DNA from: Actinokineospora xionganensis
GTDB lineage: Bacteria > Actinomycetota > Actinomycetes > Mycobacteriales > Pseudonocardiaceae
Direction of reading: 5' to 3'
DNA length: 64,000 bases
NCBI RefSeq assembly: GCF_014323725.1
Contig: NZ_JABVED010000005.1
Location: 310,045-374,044 of the forward strand
Shown here piece after piece: positions 1-8,598 of this stretch. A program made the translations under genes and the position numbers. Under the pieces are notes generated by a model, which was not told the origin of the DNA, searched no databases, and saw only the letters and a list, made by a program, of their open reading frames with translations. Positions within the stretch are counted from its first letter, which is position 1, and every line of letters begins with the position of its first letter.

Positions 1-463
1 CGTTGCCCGCCACGACGGTGCCAAGGGCGTCGGCCGGGTCGGTCGCGACGGCGTCGATGGGCACCTGCTCGCCCCGGGTGGCGACAAGAGCGCGGTCGGC
101 ACGGTTGAGCACGGCCGCCCCGCGCCAGCGGGACTGCTGCACCAGTTTGTCGAGCAGGTGCTCGACCGGCTGCTCCGCCTGGGCCGAGGTCGCGAGCCGC
201 AGGTCGCTGAGCGATTGGGTCGCTGACGCGCCCGTCGATCGCGCGGTGTCGGCGGCCAGCCTCTCCTGGCTGTCGACGAACGCGCGCGGCACCTCGTCGA
301 CGGCCCGCCCGTCGAGCAGCACCTTGCTCAGACCCGCCAGCGCGAGTAGGAGGATCAGCAGGCACAGCGAGGGGATGGCGACACCGGAAGGGAAACCACT
401 TTCCGGGATCTGTGATTCCAATCTTCTGCCGTCACCGCGCGCGATCCTGCTCCGTCGTTTCAC
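1..463 (-). CDS. Membrane-anchored sensor-like protein, N-terminal part only
   Basis: The gene runs off the left edge, so only about 154 N-terminal residues are seen. I chose the GTG at 461-463 because GGAG lies just upstream on the minus strand and the frame shows strong GC-rich third positions. A basic N-terminus (MKRRSR) is followed by a hydrophobic segment at about residues 30-47 (SLCLLILLLALAGL). The next part is soluble and helical (about 55-110), then a short segment ending VLNRADRALVATRG. This layout is typical of an extracytoplasmic sensor domain of a histidine kinase, cyclase or similar receptor, but the output domain lies outside the window, so no function is assigned. It is divergent from the gene at 584. 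Confidence 0.6.
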   Translation of the reverse strand, partial: MKRRSRIARGDGRRLESQIPESGFPSGVAIPSLCLLILLLALAGLSKVLLDGRAVDEVPRAFVDSQERLAADTARSTGASATQSLSDLRLATSAQAEQPVEHLLDKLVQQSRWRGAAVLNRADRALVATRGEQVPIDAVATDPADALGTVVAGN

Positions 464-583
464 TGTTGCTCCGACATTTCACTAGCCCCCAGTTAGCCCA
501 CCGCGAGTACGCAGCGCGCGGCGGGCCACATTCTGCTACACAGATCAAGAGTCAACGCCACTCGTGCGGGTGAATTAGGGCAC

Positions 584-1558
584 GTGCGTGGCATGCATAC
601 ACTACCGACAGTGAAAACCAATTCTCAGCGCGGTCGCCGGTGGGCCCTGGGTGTGGCCTTGGTCGCGACGGCCGCGTTCCTGGTTCACATCGGCTTCGGG
701 ATCGACGGACCCCGACCGGGCGGCGACGACACCTCCGGGGTGGACGGGCCCGAGGATCTGCGTCAGGACCTGGCGGACTACGTCGCCGCGCTGCGCGACG
801 ACGCGCCCTATCGGACCCCGCGCCGGGCGGAGAGCCTGTTGCTCGCCGAGACCATCGACCAGCTCAGCCAGGGCACCGTCGCGGATGTCTCCGCCGTCGC
901 CAGACGGGTGGACGACCTCGGGTACCGGGTGCGCGCGGGCATCGACAGCTCGACCGGCCGGTCCTTCCTGTTGGCCGCCGACGCCTCGGATGACGAACGC
1001 GCCTGGGGCATGTACGTCATCGACCTGTCGCGACCCACCCGCCTCGTCGTCGAGGTGCCCCACCCGGCGTTCGACCTGCACACCGAGGAAATCGGGTTGG
1101 AACTGTTCCGTCGGACACCGGGCGCCGTCCTCGCCGTCGCGGGCACCCACCGGCGCGTCGACGACGGCGCGGGCGACGTCGCGCACCGCTCGGACTCGAT
1201 GTTCCACGTGGTCACGGCGCGGCTGGCCGAGCGTGGCCTCCCGCAAGTGCAACTGCACGGTTTCCACGACGGGACGCTGGACAAGGCCGACATCGTGTTG
1301 TCCGCGGGTGTCGGCCGGGCGGGCGCCGGGCTGCGCCGGGCGTCGGAGCGACTCGACGAGGCCGGCATCCGCGTGTGCGAGGCGTGGTCGGACCACTGCG
1401 GGGCGCTGGAGGGCAGGCGCAACCAGCAGGGCATCCACGCCGCGGAACAGGACGCGCCGTTCGTGCACGTCGAGATGAACCGATCGCTGCGCGAGGACCG
1501 GGAAGGCCGAGCCGAGGCGGTCCGTATCCTCGCCGAGGCCGACCTCGCCCGCGACTGA
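584..1558 (+). CDS. Secreted or anchored protein with a possible zinc-site His/Glu pattern, next to CapA
   Basis: This 324-residue protein has a hydrophobic segment at about residues 20-37 and an exported remainder. I see a His/Glu-rich core: H160-x5-H166-x-E168, H189, H201, H225-x2-H228 and H295-x-E297. The pattern would suit a metallopeptidase- or amidohydrolase-like fold, but I do not recognise the family and the metal role is inference. The start is uncertain: GTG 584, ATG 593 and GTG 611 are all in frame and none has a strong ribosome binding site. It lies 52 bp before the CapA-like gene on the same strand, so a shared role in cell-surface polymer turnover is plausible. Confidence 0.55.
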   Translation: MRGMHTLPTVKTNSQRGRRWALGVALVATAAFLVHIGFGIDGPRPGGDDTSGVDGPEDLRQDLADYVAALRDDAPYRTPRRAESLLLAETIDQLSQGTVADVSAVARRVDDLGYRVRAGIDSSTGRSFLLAADASDDERAWGMYVIDLSRPTRLVVEVPHPAFDLHTEEIGLELFRRTPGAVLAVAGTHRRVDDGAGDVAHRSDSMFHVVTARLAERGLPQVQLHGFHDGTLDKADIVLSAGVGRAGAGLRRASERLDEAGIRVCEAWSDHCGALEGRRNQQGIHAAEQDAPFVHVEMNRSLREDREGRAEAVRILAEADLARD

Positions 1559-1610
1559 CCTCACTGGCCGTCCGGACCAGAACCACCCGACCTGAAGGAG
1601 AACCGCCGCG

Positions 1611-4076
1611 GTGCGCACTGCCCTCGCCCGATACAAGTGGCTCGTCGCGGTCGTCGTCGTGGTGGCCTTGGTGACGGCCCTGATCGTCCACGTGAGGTCG
1701 GGCGACGACTGTGAAGGCTGCCTGCGCGCGCAAGGTGGGAGCACCATTGAAGCGAAGATCGCGGTGGTGGGCGAGTCCGGCGAGCCGATCAAGGGCGCCA
1801 AGGTCACCCTGCACGGCATAGCCGAGGCAGAGGGCGTGCTCAGCACCGACGACCGCGGCGTCGCGACCGTGCCCGTGCTGTCGGGGCCCGCTGTCGCCGT
1901 CATCGAGGCAGACGGCCACCTCACCGAGCCCATCTCGATCGGGTGGTCGGATTCGGGCAAGGAAATGTCGGTCCGGCTGTTCGCCCGCACCCCCAACCGG
2001 TTCACGATGCACTCCGCGGGTGATGTGATGTTCGGCAGGCGGTACGCCGATCCGTCGCAGGAGAAGTCCGGCTCCCGGTCCGGTGCGCTGATCCCAGCCG
2101 ACGCGGCGGCGGCGGGCGCCGAGCGGGTGGTCGCCGCGGTCGCGCCGATGTTCGGCGCGACCGACTTCAGCACGGTCAACCTTGAGACGGTGCTCAGCGA
2201 CAAGCCCGCCGAGGCCGCGTACCCGGGCAAGCGATTCCCTCTCAACTCCGCGCCAGGAACGGTCGCCGGACTCAAGGCGCTGTCGGTCGATCTCGCCGTC
2301 CTGGCCAACGACCACGCGCGTGATCTGCTGGACGCGGGCATCGCGGACACCCGGCACACGCTGGGTGCGGCCGGCATCGCGATGGTGGGCGCGGGCGCCA
2401 CGGCCGACGAGGCCGCCGCGCCGCACACCCGTGAGCTCAACGGGTCGCCGATCACTGTGTTGGCGTACACGACCGTCGACGGCTCGTTCGTCAACGCCAA
2501 CTTCCCTACCGCCAAGACACGCAAGCCCGCCGACCTGCCGGAGAAGGACAACTGGCAGTACGAGGCCCGTCCGTGGGGCTTCGCCGAGGCGAGGATCCCG
2601 ACGGCGCCGCGCCGGATCGGCGACGCGTGGGAGCAGTTCCGCGCGGCGGAACCGCGGCTGGCAGAGGATGCCGTGGGCAGACTGTGGGCCTCGATGACGC
2701 AGGTGTACCCGGAAACCCAGGACTGGGTCGCTCGGCGCGGCCACGGCGGCGCCGCCCGCTGGGAGGGCACGAAGTCCGAGGAACAAATCCGGGCCGCGTC
2801 CAACGGCGTGACAGTCGTGCAGGTGCACAGCGGACTGGAGTTTCAGGACGCGGAGGCGGCTGACACCCGCGAGGTGGCCCGCAAGGCGATCGACGCGGGC
2901 GCGGACATCGTCGTCGCCCACCACCCGAACGTGTTGCAGGGCGTCGAGTGGTACAAGGGAAAGCTCATCGCCTACAGCCTCGGCAACTTCGTGTTCGACC
3001 AGAACTTCCTCAGCACGTTCTCCAGCGCGTTCCTCCGTACGGTGTGGGAGGGCGACAGGCTGCTCGAAGCGCGACTGTTGCCGGTCGAGATCGTGGACTA
3101 CGTCCCGGTGCCACTGACCGACCGTGCCGCCGCGCGGGTGCTGACCGGCGTCTGGGAGCGCGGCTTGCTGACGGCCGAGTCATATCGGGAGTCGGTCGAG
3201 GTCCGCACGCGTGCGGTGAGACCGGACCCGGACAGCGTCTTCGCGCAGATCGCGATCGAGCGACACACAGGAGTGATCCAGCAAGGCGACGCGGCCGAGC
3301 GGGAGGTCAAGGTCGCGCTGGGTCCGCGGGAGACGGCGGATCTCGGCGACGTGGTCCCGGTGACCGCCTTGACCAAGCCAGGCGCGGTCGGCGGTGTCGA
3401 CATCGGCCGTGACCTGTTCGGGTGGGGGCATTTCGAGGACGAGTCCGCCGACAACAGTGTCAGCGAGGCTGCCCACTGGAGCATCAACAGCAACCAGGAA
3501 GGCGCCCAACCGGGGCCGACGCCCCAAGGCTTGCGGTACCTGCGGATGCAGAGCCATGGAAGTGACATCGTGCAGACCCGCACGATCGCTCGCGTCTCGC
3601 TGCCGAGGCATCGGCTGTTCGAAGTCCGCAGGGGCAAGCCGGTCGGGGTGGACCCGGTCCCGTCGTACTCGCTGACCGCGATGGTGCGCCGGGCGACGAC
3701 GGCCGCGCCGGAGGTGCGGTTCGAGGTCTACCACTTCGACGACAGCAATCCCACCGAGGATCCCTCGACCCGGGCCGTCGCCAGTCACGTCAGGCCCATC
3801 GACGTCCCCGCCGACGGCGCGTGGCACCGGGTCGTCATCGACCTGACGACGGCGGAACTTGACGCGGGTGCGGTGCAGGGGAACACGGTCATGCCCTATT
3901 TCCGTCTGGGGAGCGGTGACGGGGGCCGCGCCGCGTGGGTCGAGATCGATGATGTGCGCTTCATCGAATGGCGGGCCGCGGAGGGCATGAGTGGCACGCT
4001 CGCGCCGCTCACCATGGTCCGCAACCGGGCGGACGCGGCGACGGAGTTGCCACTGTTCATCCGGGAACCCCGCTAG
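1611..4076 (+). CDS. CapA-family (poly-gamma-glutamate synthesis type) metallophosphatase-fold protein
   Basis: This 821-residue protein has one N-terminal membrane anchor (about 10-28), a carboxypeptidase-regulatory-like beta domain (about 45-125) and a CapA domain from about 130 to 500. CapA hallmarks are SAGDVMFGR (metal-site D138), NLETVLSD, LANDHARD, VQVHSGLEF, VAHHPNVLQG and SLGNFVFDQ. The remaining 300 residues form a beta-rich C-terminal extension, so the protein is about twice the usual CapA length. GTG 1611 follows AAGGAGAA at a good distance. No capB or capC is present, so polymer synthesis is not implied; a surface polymer hydrolase or anchoring role is equally possible. It probably forms a pair with the upstream gene. 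Confidence 0.82.
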   Translation: MRTALARYKWLVAVVVVVALVTALIVHVRSGDDCEGCLRAQGGSTIEAKIAVVGESGEPIKGAKVTLHGIAEAEGVLSTDDRGVATVPVLSGPAVAVIEADGHLTEPISIGWSDSGKEMSVRLFARTPNRFTMHSAGDVMFGRRYADPSQEKSGSRSGALIPADAAAAGAERVVAAVAPMFGATDFSTVNLETVLSDKPAEAAYPGKRFPLNSAPGTVAGLKALSVDLAVLANDHARDLLDAGIADTRHTLGAAGIAMVGAGATADEAAAPHTRELNGSPITVLAYTTVDGSFVNANFPTAKTRKPADLPEKDNWQYEARPWGFAEARIPTAPRRIGDAWEQFRAAEPRLAEDAVGRLWASMTQVYPETQDWVARRGHGGAARWEGTKSEEQIRAASNGVTVVQVHSGLEFQDAEAADTREVARKAIDAGADIVVAHHPNVLQGVEWYKGKLIAYSLGNFVFDQNFLSTFSSAFLRTVWEGDRLLEARLLPVEIVDYVPVPLTDRAAARVLTGVWERGLLTAESYRESVEVRTRAVRPDPDSVFAQIAIERHTGVIQQGDAAEREVKVALGPRETADLGDVVPVTALTKPGAVGGVDIGRDLFGWGHFEDESADNSVSEAAHWSINSNQEGAQPGPTPQGLRYLRMQSHGSDIVQTRTIARVSLPRHRLFEVRRGKPVGVDPVPSYSLTAMVRRATTAAPEVRFEVYHFDDSNPTEDPSTRAVASHVRPIDVPADGAWHRVVIDLTTAELDAGAVQGNTVMPYFRLGSGDGGRAAWVEIDDVRFIEWRAAEGMSGTLAPLTMVRNRADAATELPLFIREPR

Positions 4077-4142
4077 CGTTGGCGGCGGAGTCTGTCGGTG
4101 GGCGAGGCTAGCTTGACGGCCTCGACTTTCTGGAGGACAACC

Positions 4143-4910
4143 ATGAGCCATCTCAGCGCGAACCAGCCATTGGGCACCCCGACCTGGATCGACCTCGGCA
4201 TCCCCGACCTCGATCGCGCGATGGCGTTCTACCACGCGCTGTTCGGGTGGGAGTTCGACATCGGGCCCGCCGAGACCGGGCACTACACCACCTGTCTGCT
4301 CGACGGGAAGCGTGCCGCCGCGATCATGCCCAACCCGGACCCCGCCGCCACCGACTTCTGGTGGAACGTCTACCTCGCCACCGACGACTGCGACGCCACC
4401 GTCGAGCGCGTCCGTGCGGCGGGCGGCACGGTGCTCTCCGAGCCGATGGACGTCATGGAGCAGGGCCGAATGGCGATCGTCAAGGACCCGGTCGGCGCCC
4501 AGTTCGGCCTGTGGCAGGGCAACAAGCACATCGGCGCCGAGGTGGTGAACGAGCCCAATTCCTTCCTGCGCAACGACTTGGTGACCCCGGACGCGGCGTT
4601 GGCGCGGCCGTTCTACGCCGCTGTCTTCGACTTCACCCTCGACGGCAACCCTGATCTGCCCGACCTCGACTTCACCTTCCTGCGCAGGCCCGACGGCCAC
4701 GAGATCGGCGGCATCGTGGGCGAGCCGACCGCGACCAAGTCGAGTTGGGGCACGCTGTTCCAGGTCGACGATTGCCACGCCGCGGTAGAGCGGGTGGTCG
4801 CCGCCGGGGGAACGGCCGACGCCGTGCAGGAGATGGTCTACGGCAACACCGCCGCCATCACCGACCCGTTCGGCGTCACCTTCGACATCGGTTCGCCCCC
4901 TTCGGCGTAA
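4143..4910 (+). CDS. Two-domain VOC (glyoxalase/dioxygenase fold) protein
   Basis: The protein has 255 residues and two tandem VOC repeats, about 11-120 and 135-252. Each shows the start IDLGIPDLDRAMAFY or a variant and ends with DPVGAQFGLW or DPFGVTFDIG. I chose ATG 4143 because GGAGG precedes it; an in-frame GTG at 4098 lacks a ribosome binding site. The family includes actinobacterial two-domain glyoxalase-like proteins of unknown substrate (Cfp30B type). It stands alone on the plus strand, so context gives no substrate. Confidence 0.85.
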   Translation: MSHLSANQPLGTPTWIDLGIPDLDRAMAFYHALFGWEFDIGPAETGHYTTCLLDGKRAAAIMPNPDPAATDFWWNVYLATDDCDATVERVRAAGGTVLSEPMDVMEQGRMAIVKDPVGAQFGLWQGNKHIGAEVVNEPNSFLRNDLVTPDAALARPFYAAVFDFTLDGNPDLPDLDFTFLRRPDGHEIGGIVGEPTATKSSWGTLFQVDDCHAAVERVVAAGGTADAVQEMVYGNTAAITDPFGVTFDIGSPPSA

Positions 4911-5072
4911 TTCGGCGAGGATTGCCAAAACCGACTCTGGCCACTATTCGAAAGAGGGAGCTTTTCGTAGCAGGATTCCGCAATGACCGATCAAGCGTTG
5001 TCTTAAGTCACTGCCGTCGCCAGGCTGCGTTCCGAGACCTTTTCGGAAACCTGAGCGCAACGGAGTGTCAAC

Positions 5073-6290
5073 GTGCACGTCCCTGTCAGACGCGGACTCG
5101 CTGCCACGACGGTGATCGCCGCCGTCCTCGCGGTGGTCACCGTGGCCTCGTCGCCCGCTGTCGCCGCCGATTTCTACGCCCCGCCGTCGCCATTGCCCGC
5201 CGGGCAGAACGGCGACGTCATCAAATCCGAGCCGTCCACTTATAACGGCGCCACAGCGACCCGCGTCATGTATTTGTCGCGGGATGCCAAGAACAAGTCG
5301 ATCGCGGTGACCGGGACGGTTCTGGTCCCGGCCAAGCCCTGGTCGGGACCGGGGCCGCGCCCGATCGTGGCCTACTCGCCGTTCACCTCCGGTATGGGCG
5401 ACCAGTGCGCCCCGTCGAAGGCCCTGGCGGGAGGGGGCGACCTGATCTCGCAGACGCACGGCCTGTTCATCAATCCGTTGCTGGAGCGCGGAATCGCGAT
5501 CGCCCAGACCGACTACCAGGGTCTCGGCACGCCCGGCGAACACGCCTACGTGGTCCGGGCGTCCGAGGCGCACACGGTGCTCGACGTGATCCGGGCGGCG
5601 CAGCGGCTGCCGGGCACCGGCCTGCCGTCCAACGGCCCGGTCGGCATCACGGGCTACTCGCAGGGTGGCGGCGGTTCGGCCGCCGCGGTCGAACTGGCAC
5701 CCGAGTACGCGCCGGAACTCGACGTGAAGGGCGCCTACGTCGGCGCGCCGCCCGCGGACAAGGCGGTGCTCGCCAAGAGCCTCGACGGCGCGTACGCGTT
5801 CGGTTTCCTCGGTTTCTCCCTGGTCGGCATCAACACGGCCTACCCGGAGACCCGGCTGGTCAGCCTGGCCAACGAGGCGGGCGCGGAGCTGTTCGTGCAG
5901 GCGTCGCAGGTGTGCACGATGGACGCGATCTTCAAGTTCGCGTTCAAGCAGTCGAGCAGCCTGACCAAGGACGGCAAACCGGTCTCGGCGTACCTGACGC
6001 AGGAGCCGTTCACCACGGTCATCAAGGACCTGCGGATCGGCAACCGCAAGCCGACCGCGCCGACCCTGGTCGAGCACACCCCGGCCGACGACATCGTGCC
6101 TTACGGCCAGGGCAAGCAACTCGCCAAGGACTGGTGCGGGCTGGGTGCGAACGTCCAGTTCCGGGACATCCTCGCCCTGCCCCTGATGGGCCACGTGTTC
6201 GCGGCCCAGCCCGCGGCGGGCAACTCGGCGGTGTGGCTCGGTGACCGGTTCGCGGGCAAGGCCGCCACGCCGAACTGCGGGAAGTTCTAG
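5073..6290 (+). CDS. Secreted lipase (secretory LIP-family alpha/beta hydrolase)
   Basis: This 405-residue exported esterase has a signal peptide (about 1-32, AAVLAVVTVASSPAVAAD). The nucleophile elbow is GYSQGG with Ser196; the charge-relay residues are probably the Asp of TPADDIVP and the His of LMGHVFAAQ. Cysteines at about 112, 280, 360 and the C-terminus suit disulfides of an extracellular enzyme. The LIP family hydrolyses acylglycerols or similar esters. It starts at GTG 5073 with a weak CGGAG ahead and ends just before a strong hairpin, so it is probably monocistronic. Confidence 0.85.
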   Translation: MHVPVRRGLAATTVIAAVLAVVTVASSPAVAADFYAPPSPLPAGQNGDVIKSEPSTYNGATATRVMYLSRDAKNKSIAVTGTVLVPAKPWSGPGPRPIVAYSPFTSGMGDQCAPSKALAGGGDLISQTHGLFINPLLERGIAIAQTDYQGLGTPGEHAYVVRASEAHTVLDVIRAAQRLPGTGLPSNGPVGITGYSQGGGGSAAAVELAPEYAPELDVKGAYVGAPPADKAVLAKSLDGAYAFGFLGFSLVGINTAYPETRLVSLANEAGAELFVQASQVCTMDAIFKFAFKQSSSLTKDGKPVSAYLTQEPFTTVIKDLRIGNRKPTAPTLVEHTPADDIVPYGQGKQLAKDWCGLGANVQFRDILALPLMGHVFAAQPAAGNSAVWLGDRFAGKAATPNCGKF

Positions 6291-6310
6291 CTCCCACCGG
6301 GTGGATAGGG

Positions 6311-6346
6311 GAACGGCCCGCGAGACCCGACGCTCGCGGGCCGTTC
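6311..6346 (+). terminator. Terminator hairpin after the lipase gene
   Basis: GAACGGCCCGCGAG (6311-6324) pairs perfectly over 14 bp with CTCGCGGGCCGTTC (6333-6346) around an 8-base loop. It begins 20 bp after the lipase stop. There is no T-run, as is usual in high-GC actinobacteria. Almost the same stem recurs at 10586-10617. Confidence 0.8.
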
Positions 6347-6465
6347 CTGCCGCCTCCACCTCGCCGGATCGGGTGACCCGGTTGATCAGCTGCTTGGACA
6401 GCGCCACCGCCCACCAGGGGACGATCCGGACCCGCAAATCGGGTGCTCGTCTCGGACCGCTGCGC

Positions 6466-6489
6466 GGATCACCCGCGCGCGGGGGATCC
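6466..6489 (-). terminator. Possible terminator hairpin at the end of the Vps62-like gene
   Basis: GGATCACCC and GGGGGATCC form a 9-bp stem with one mismatch around GCGCGC, directly abutting the stop codon of the minus-strand gene at 6490. With the 6311-6346 hairpin it would separate two convergent genes. The 120 bases between the hairpins hold no feature I can support. Confidence 0.4.
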
Positions 6490-7767
6490 CTATGCGCGAA
6501 CGACGTCCGCCGTGGCCGCGACGCGGGACGCCCCGCCCTCGGTGTACTCCCACCGCAGCCCGTCGCCGTCGGGCCGCAGCGTGATCGAGCCGTCGACGAC
6601 GCAGCGTGTCGTGCCCTGCTCCACGATGTGCTCGGTGACCACCAAGGTCGCCGGGTCGGATCGGGAGAACCGCAGCACGCCCCGGCAGCCCAGGCCGGGG
6701 TATCGGGTCTCCCCGACGACGTCGCCGTCGGGCTCGGTGATGGTCATCTCGACGTGGTAGGTCTTGTCGGACGTGGGCTGCACGACCGGGGCGGGCGACC
6801 GCCAGCCGCCCCGGAACACCTCGGGCACCTCAGGTCCGGCCTTGTCCGGCCGGGCGCAGCCCTCGCCACCGAGCGTTGACGCGTCGCGGCCGGGATAAGG
6901 GCCGTGCGGGCCGTCCGAGCCGGGGGCGCCTGCCTGGTACCCCCAGCGGCCGCGGTAGCCCCACCAGGGTTCGTCCACGACCGAGCGGGGCCGCCCGGCC
7001 CAGCGGGTGCCCTTCGTGGCGACGTCGTTGATCTTGTCCGCGACAAACGCGTCGTAGGTCCCCATCCAGGGGTAGGACCCGTGGGAGCCGGACGCGGAGT
7101 AGACGACCGGCCGGTCGCCGTCGACCTCGAGCTCGCGCCACCACGCGAAGCACTCGGGTTCGTTGTGCTTCCAGAACGTCACGCCGACCGGCTCGGGCCG
7201 CCCGTCGCGGAACTGCACGGCGACCCGCTCCCAGTCGCCTTCGTGGTCGTTGACGAAGTCGTTGTACGGGTAGAACAGCCAGTAGACGATCGCCGTGCGG
7301 TTCCCGTCCACGACGGCCTGCCAGTACAGCGGGGCGGTCCCCGGGTCCCCGGCGCGTGAGGAGTCGTCGAAGTCGAGGTAGAACCCGCGCCCGTCGCCTG
7401 CCGCTGTGTGCTTGTCGGACTGCACCCCGCCCACCACGGCGGCGCAGCTGGCCGCGGAGTACGCCGCTTCGCGGCCACCCAGCTTGGGCAGCTCGACCCG
7501 GTCGGCGATCTGGGTGTTGCTGGGTACCCCGTCGCATAGGTCGTTCAACCACAGCGAGGCCCCCTCGGCGGCGCGGGAGGCGTCTCCGGGGCCGTTCTTG
7601 TCACCTTTGGCCAGCCAGACGACAGGGGCGTAGCGCTCCGCCAGGACCCGCAGGGCCGTCCCGGGCTCGGCCTCTCCCGGGCGCTGGGGCCGGGCGTTGT
7701 CGTCGCAGGACAGCAGAGCGGACAGCAGCGTCACGGCCATCAGGGTCATGACCACCGGGTTCCTCAT
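6490..7767 (-). CDS. Vps62-domain lipoprotein
   Basis: The 425-residue protein has a lipoprotein signal (LLSALLSC, lipidated Cys about residue 21). Its core matches the Vps62-like family: YAPVVWLAKGDK, APLYWQAVVD, IVYWLFYPYND, HEGDWERVAV, VTFWKHNE, YSASGSHGSYPW and DEPWWGYRGRWG. These motifs recur in the C-terminal half of the protein at 8599, so the two are paralogues. Residues 320-425 form an extra C-terminal beta-rich domain. The biochemical role of the family is unknown. It is divergent from the lipoprotein gene at 7884. Confidence 0.75.
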   Translation of the reverse strand: MRNPVVMTLMAVTLLSALLSCDDNARPQRPGEAEPGTALRVLAERYAPVVWLAKGDKNGPGDASRAAEGASLWLNDLCDGVPSNTQIADRVELPKLGGREAAYSAASCAAVVGGVQSDKHTAAGDGRGFYLDFDDSSRAGDPGTAPLYWQAVVDGNRTAIVYWLFYPYNDFVNDHEGDWERVAVQFRDGRPEPVGVTFWKHNEPECFAWWRELEVDGDRPVVYSASGSHGSYPWMGTYDAFVADKINDVATKGTRWAGRPRSVVDEPWWGYRGRWGYQAGAPGSDGPHGPYPGRDASTLGGEGCARPDKAGPEVPEVFRGGWRSPAPVVQPTSDKTYHVEMTITEPDGDVVGETRYPGLGCRGVLRFSRSDPATLVVTEHIVEQGTTRCVVDGSITLRPDGDGLRWEYTEGGASRVAATADVVRA

Positions 7768-7883
7768 AGTTCCGCAACGTTACCCACCGAGCCCGGTTCA
7801 GCCGGTCGAGTCGGTCGAAGTTCCGGCGCGGCGGCTTCGTGAGGCTCTACTGTTCCCCTCGGTTCGGACGAAAGGGGAGATTG

Positions 7884-8561
7884 GTGAGGTCTGCGAAGTT
7901 GGTCGTGGGTGCGGTGTCAGCCGCGCTGCTCACGGCGTGTTCCAGCGACGGGGGTGGTTCCCAGGGTGGCAACGCACCGGGGGCCACGGATGCGGCTCCG
8001 TCGTCGGTGGACACGCCGTCGGCCAAGCCGCCCGCGTTCGAGGACTTCCCGGGTGAAGGAGTCGTGTTCACCGACGCGGGTATGAAAGTCGGCGTGAAGA
8101 CCAAGGCGATCGACGCCACCTGGATGCCGGAGGTGCTGGACACCCCGGCCAAGCCGGGTCACCACTACCTGGTGGTGTGGGTCGCGGTCACCCCGGCTTT
8201 GCCTGACCGAGGTGCCGACAAGGTGAGCGTCAACCGGGAGTTCTACGTCCGCCACAAGGCGACCTCGGGCCCGTGCGGCGCGGAGCCCGCCATCTCCGGC
8301 TACTGCTACTACTGGGGATGGCCGGGCAGCGAACTCGATGCCCTGGAAGATGACAAATGGCGTGACCACCGGTGGCAATCGGGTGAGTACGTCCGCACCG
8401 ACATCAAGCGCGGCGAGACCGTCATAGGGCAGGTCGGCTTCGAGGTCGCCGACACCGTCGAGCTCGGTGAACTCGAGCTGTGCGTGCCGACCGTGGAAGC
8501 ACTGTCCGACAAGTCGGAGTTCCCCTGCACTCCGGTGAAGGCCCCGGACGGTTCACGCTGA
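7884..8561 (+). CDS. Actinobacterial lipoprotein of unknown function
   Basis: With a start at GTG 7884, preceded by AAAGGGGA, the product is 225 residues. The signal peptide ends in the lipobox LLTAC, followed by a Ser/Gly/Pro-rich linker. The mature part (about 60-220) is a single beta-rich domain with cysteines at CGAEPAISGYCYYWG and near the C-terminus, resembling DUF4352-type immunoglobulin-like exported proteins. It lies 37 bp before another lipoprotein gene and between two Vps62-domain genes. No function is known to me. Confidence 0.7.
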   Translation: MRSAKLVVGAVSAALLTACSSDGGGSQGGNAPGATDAAPSSVDTPSAKPPAFEDFPGEGVVFTDAGMKVGVKTKAIDATWMPEVLDTPAKPGHHYLVVWVAVTPALPDRGADKVSVNREFYVRHKATSGPCGAEPAISGYCYYWGWPGSELDALEDDKWRDHRWQSGEYVRTDIKRGETVIGQVGFEVADTVELGELELCVPTVEALSDKSEFPCTPVKAPDGSR

Positions 8562-8598
8562 GGTTCCCCGCTCGGACGTTTGCGTAGGCTGCCAGGTC

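Noticed and set aside
602-2803. Long open frames on the minus strand opposite the 584 and CapA genes
   Set aside because: They arise from the GC-rich third positions of the plus-strand genes, show no domain motifs, and lack ribosome binding sites.
4940-4975. Terminator between the VOC and lipase genes (CGAAA...TTTCG)
   Set aside because: Only a 5-bp AT-rich stem, too weak to support.
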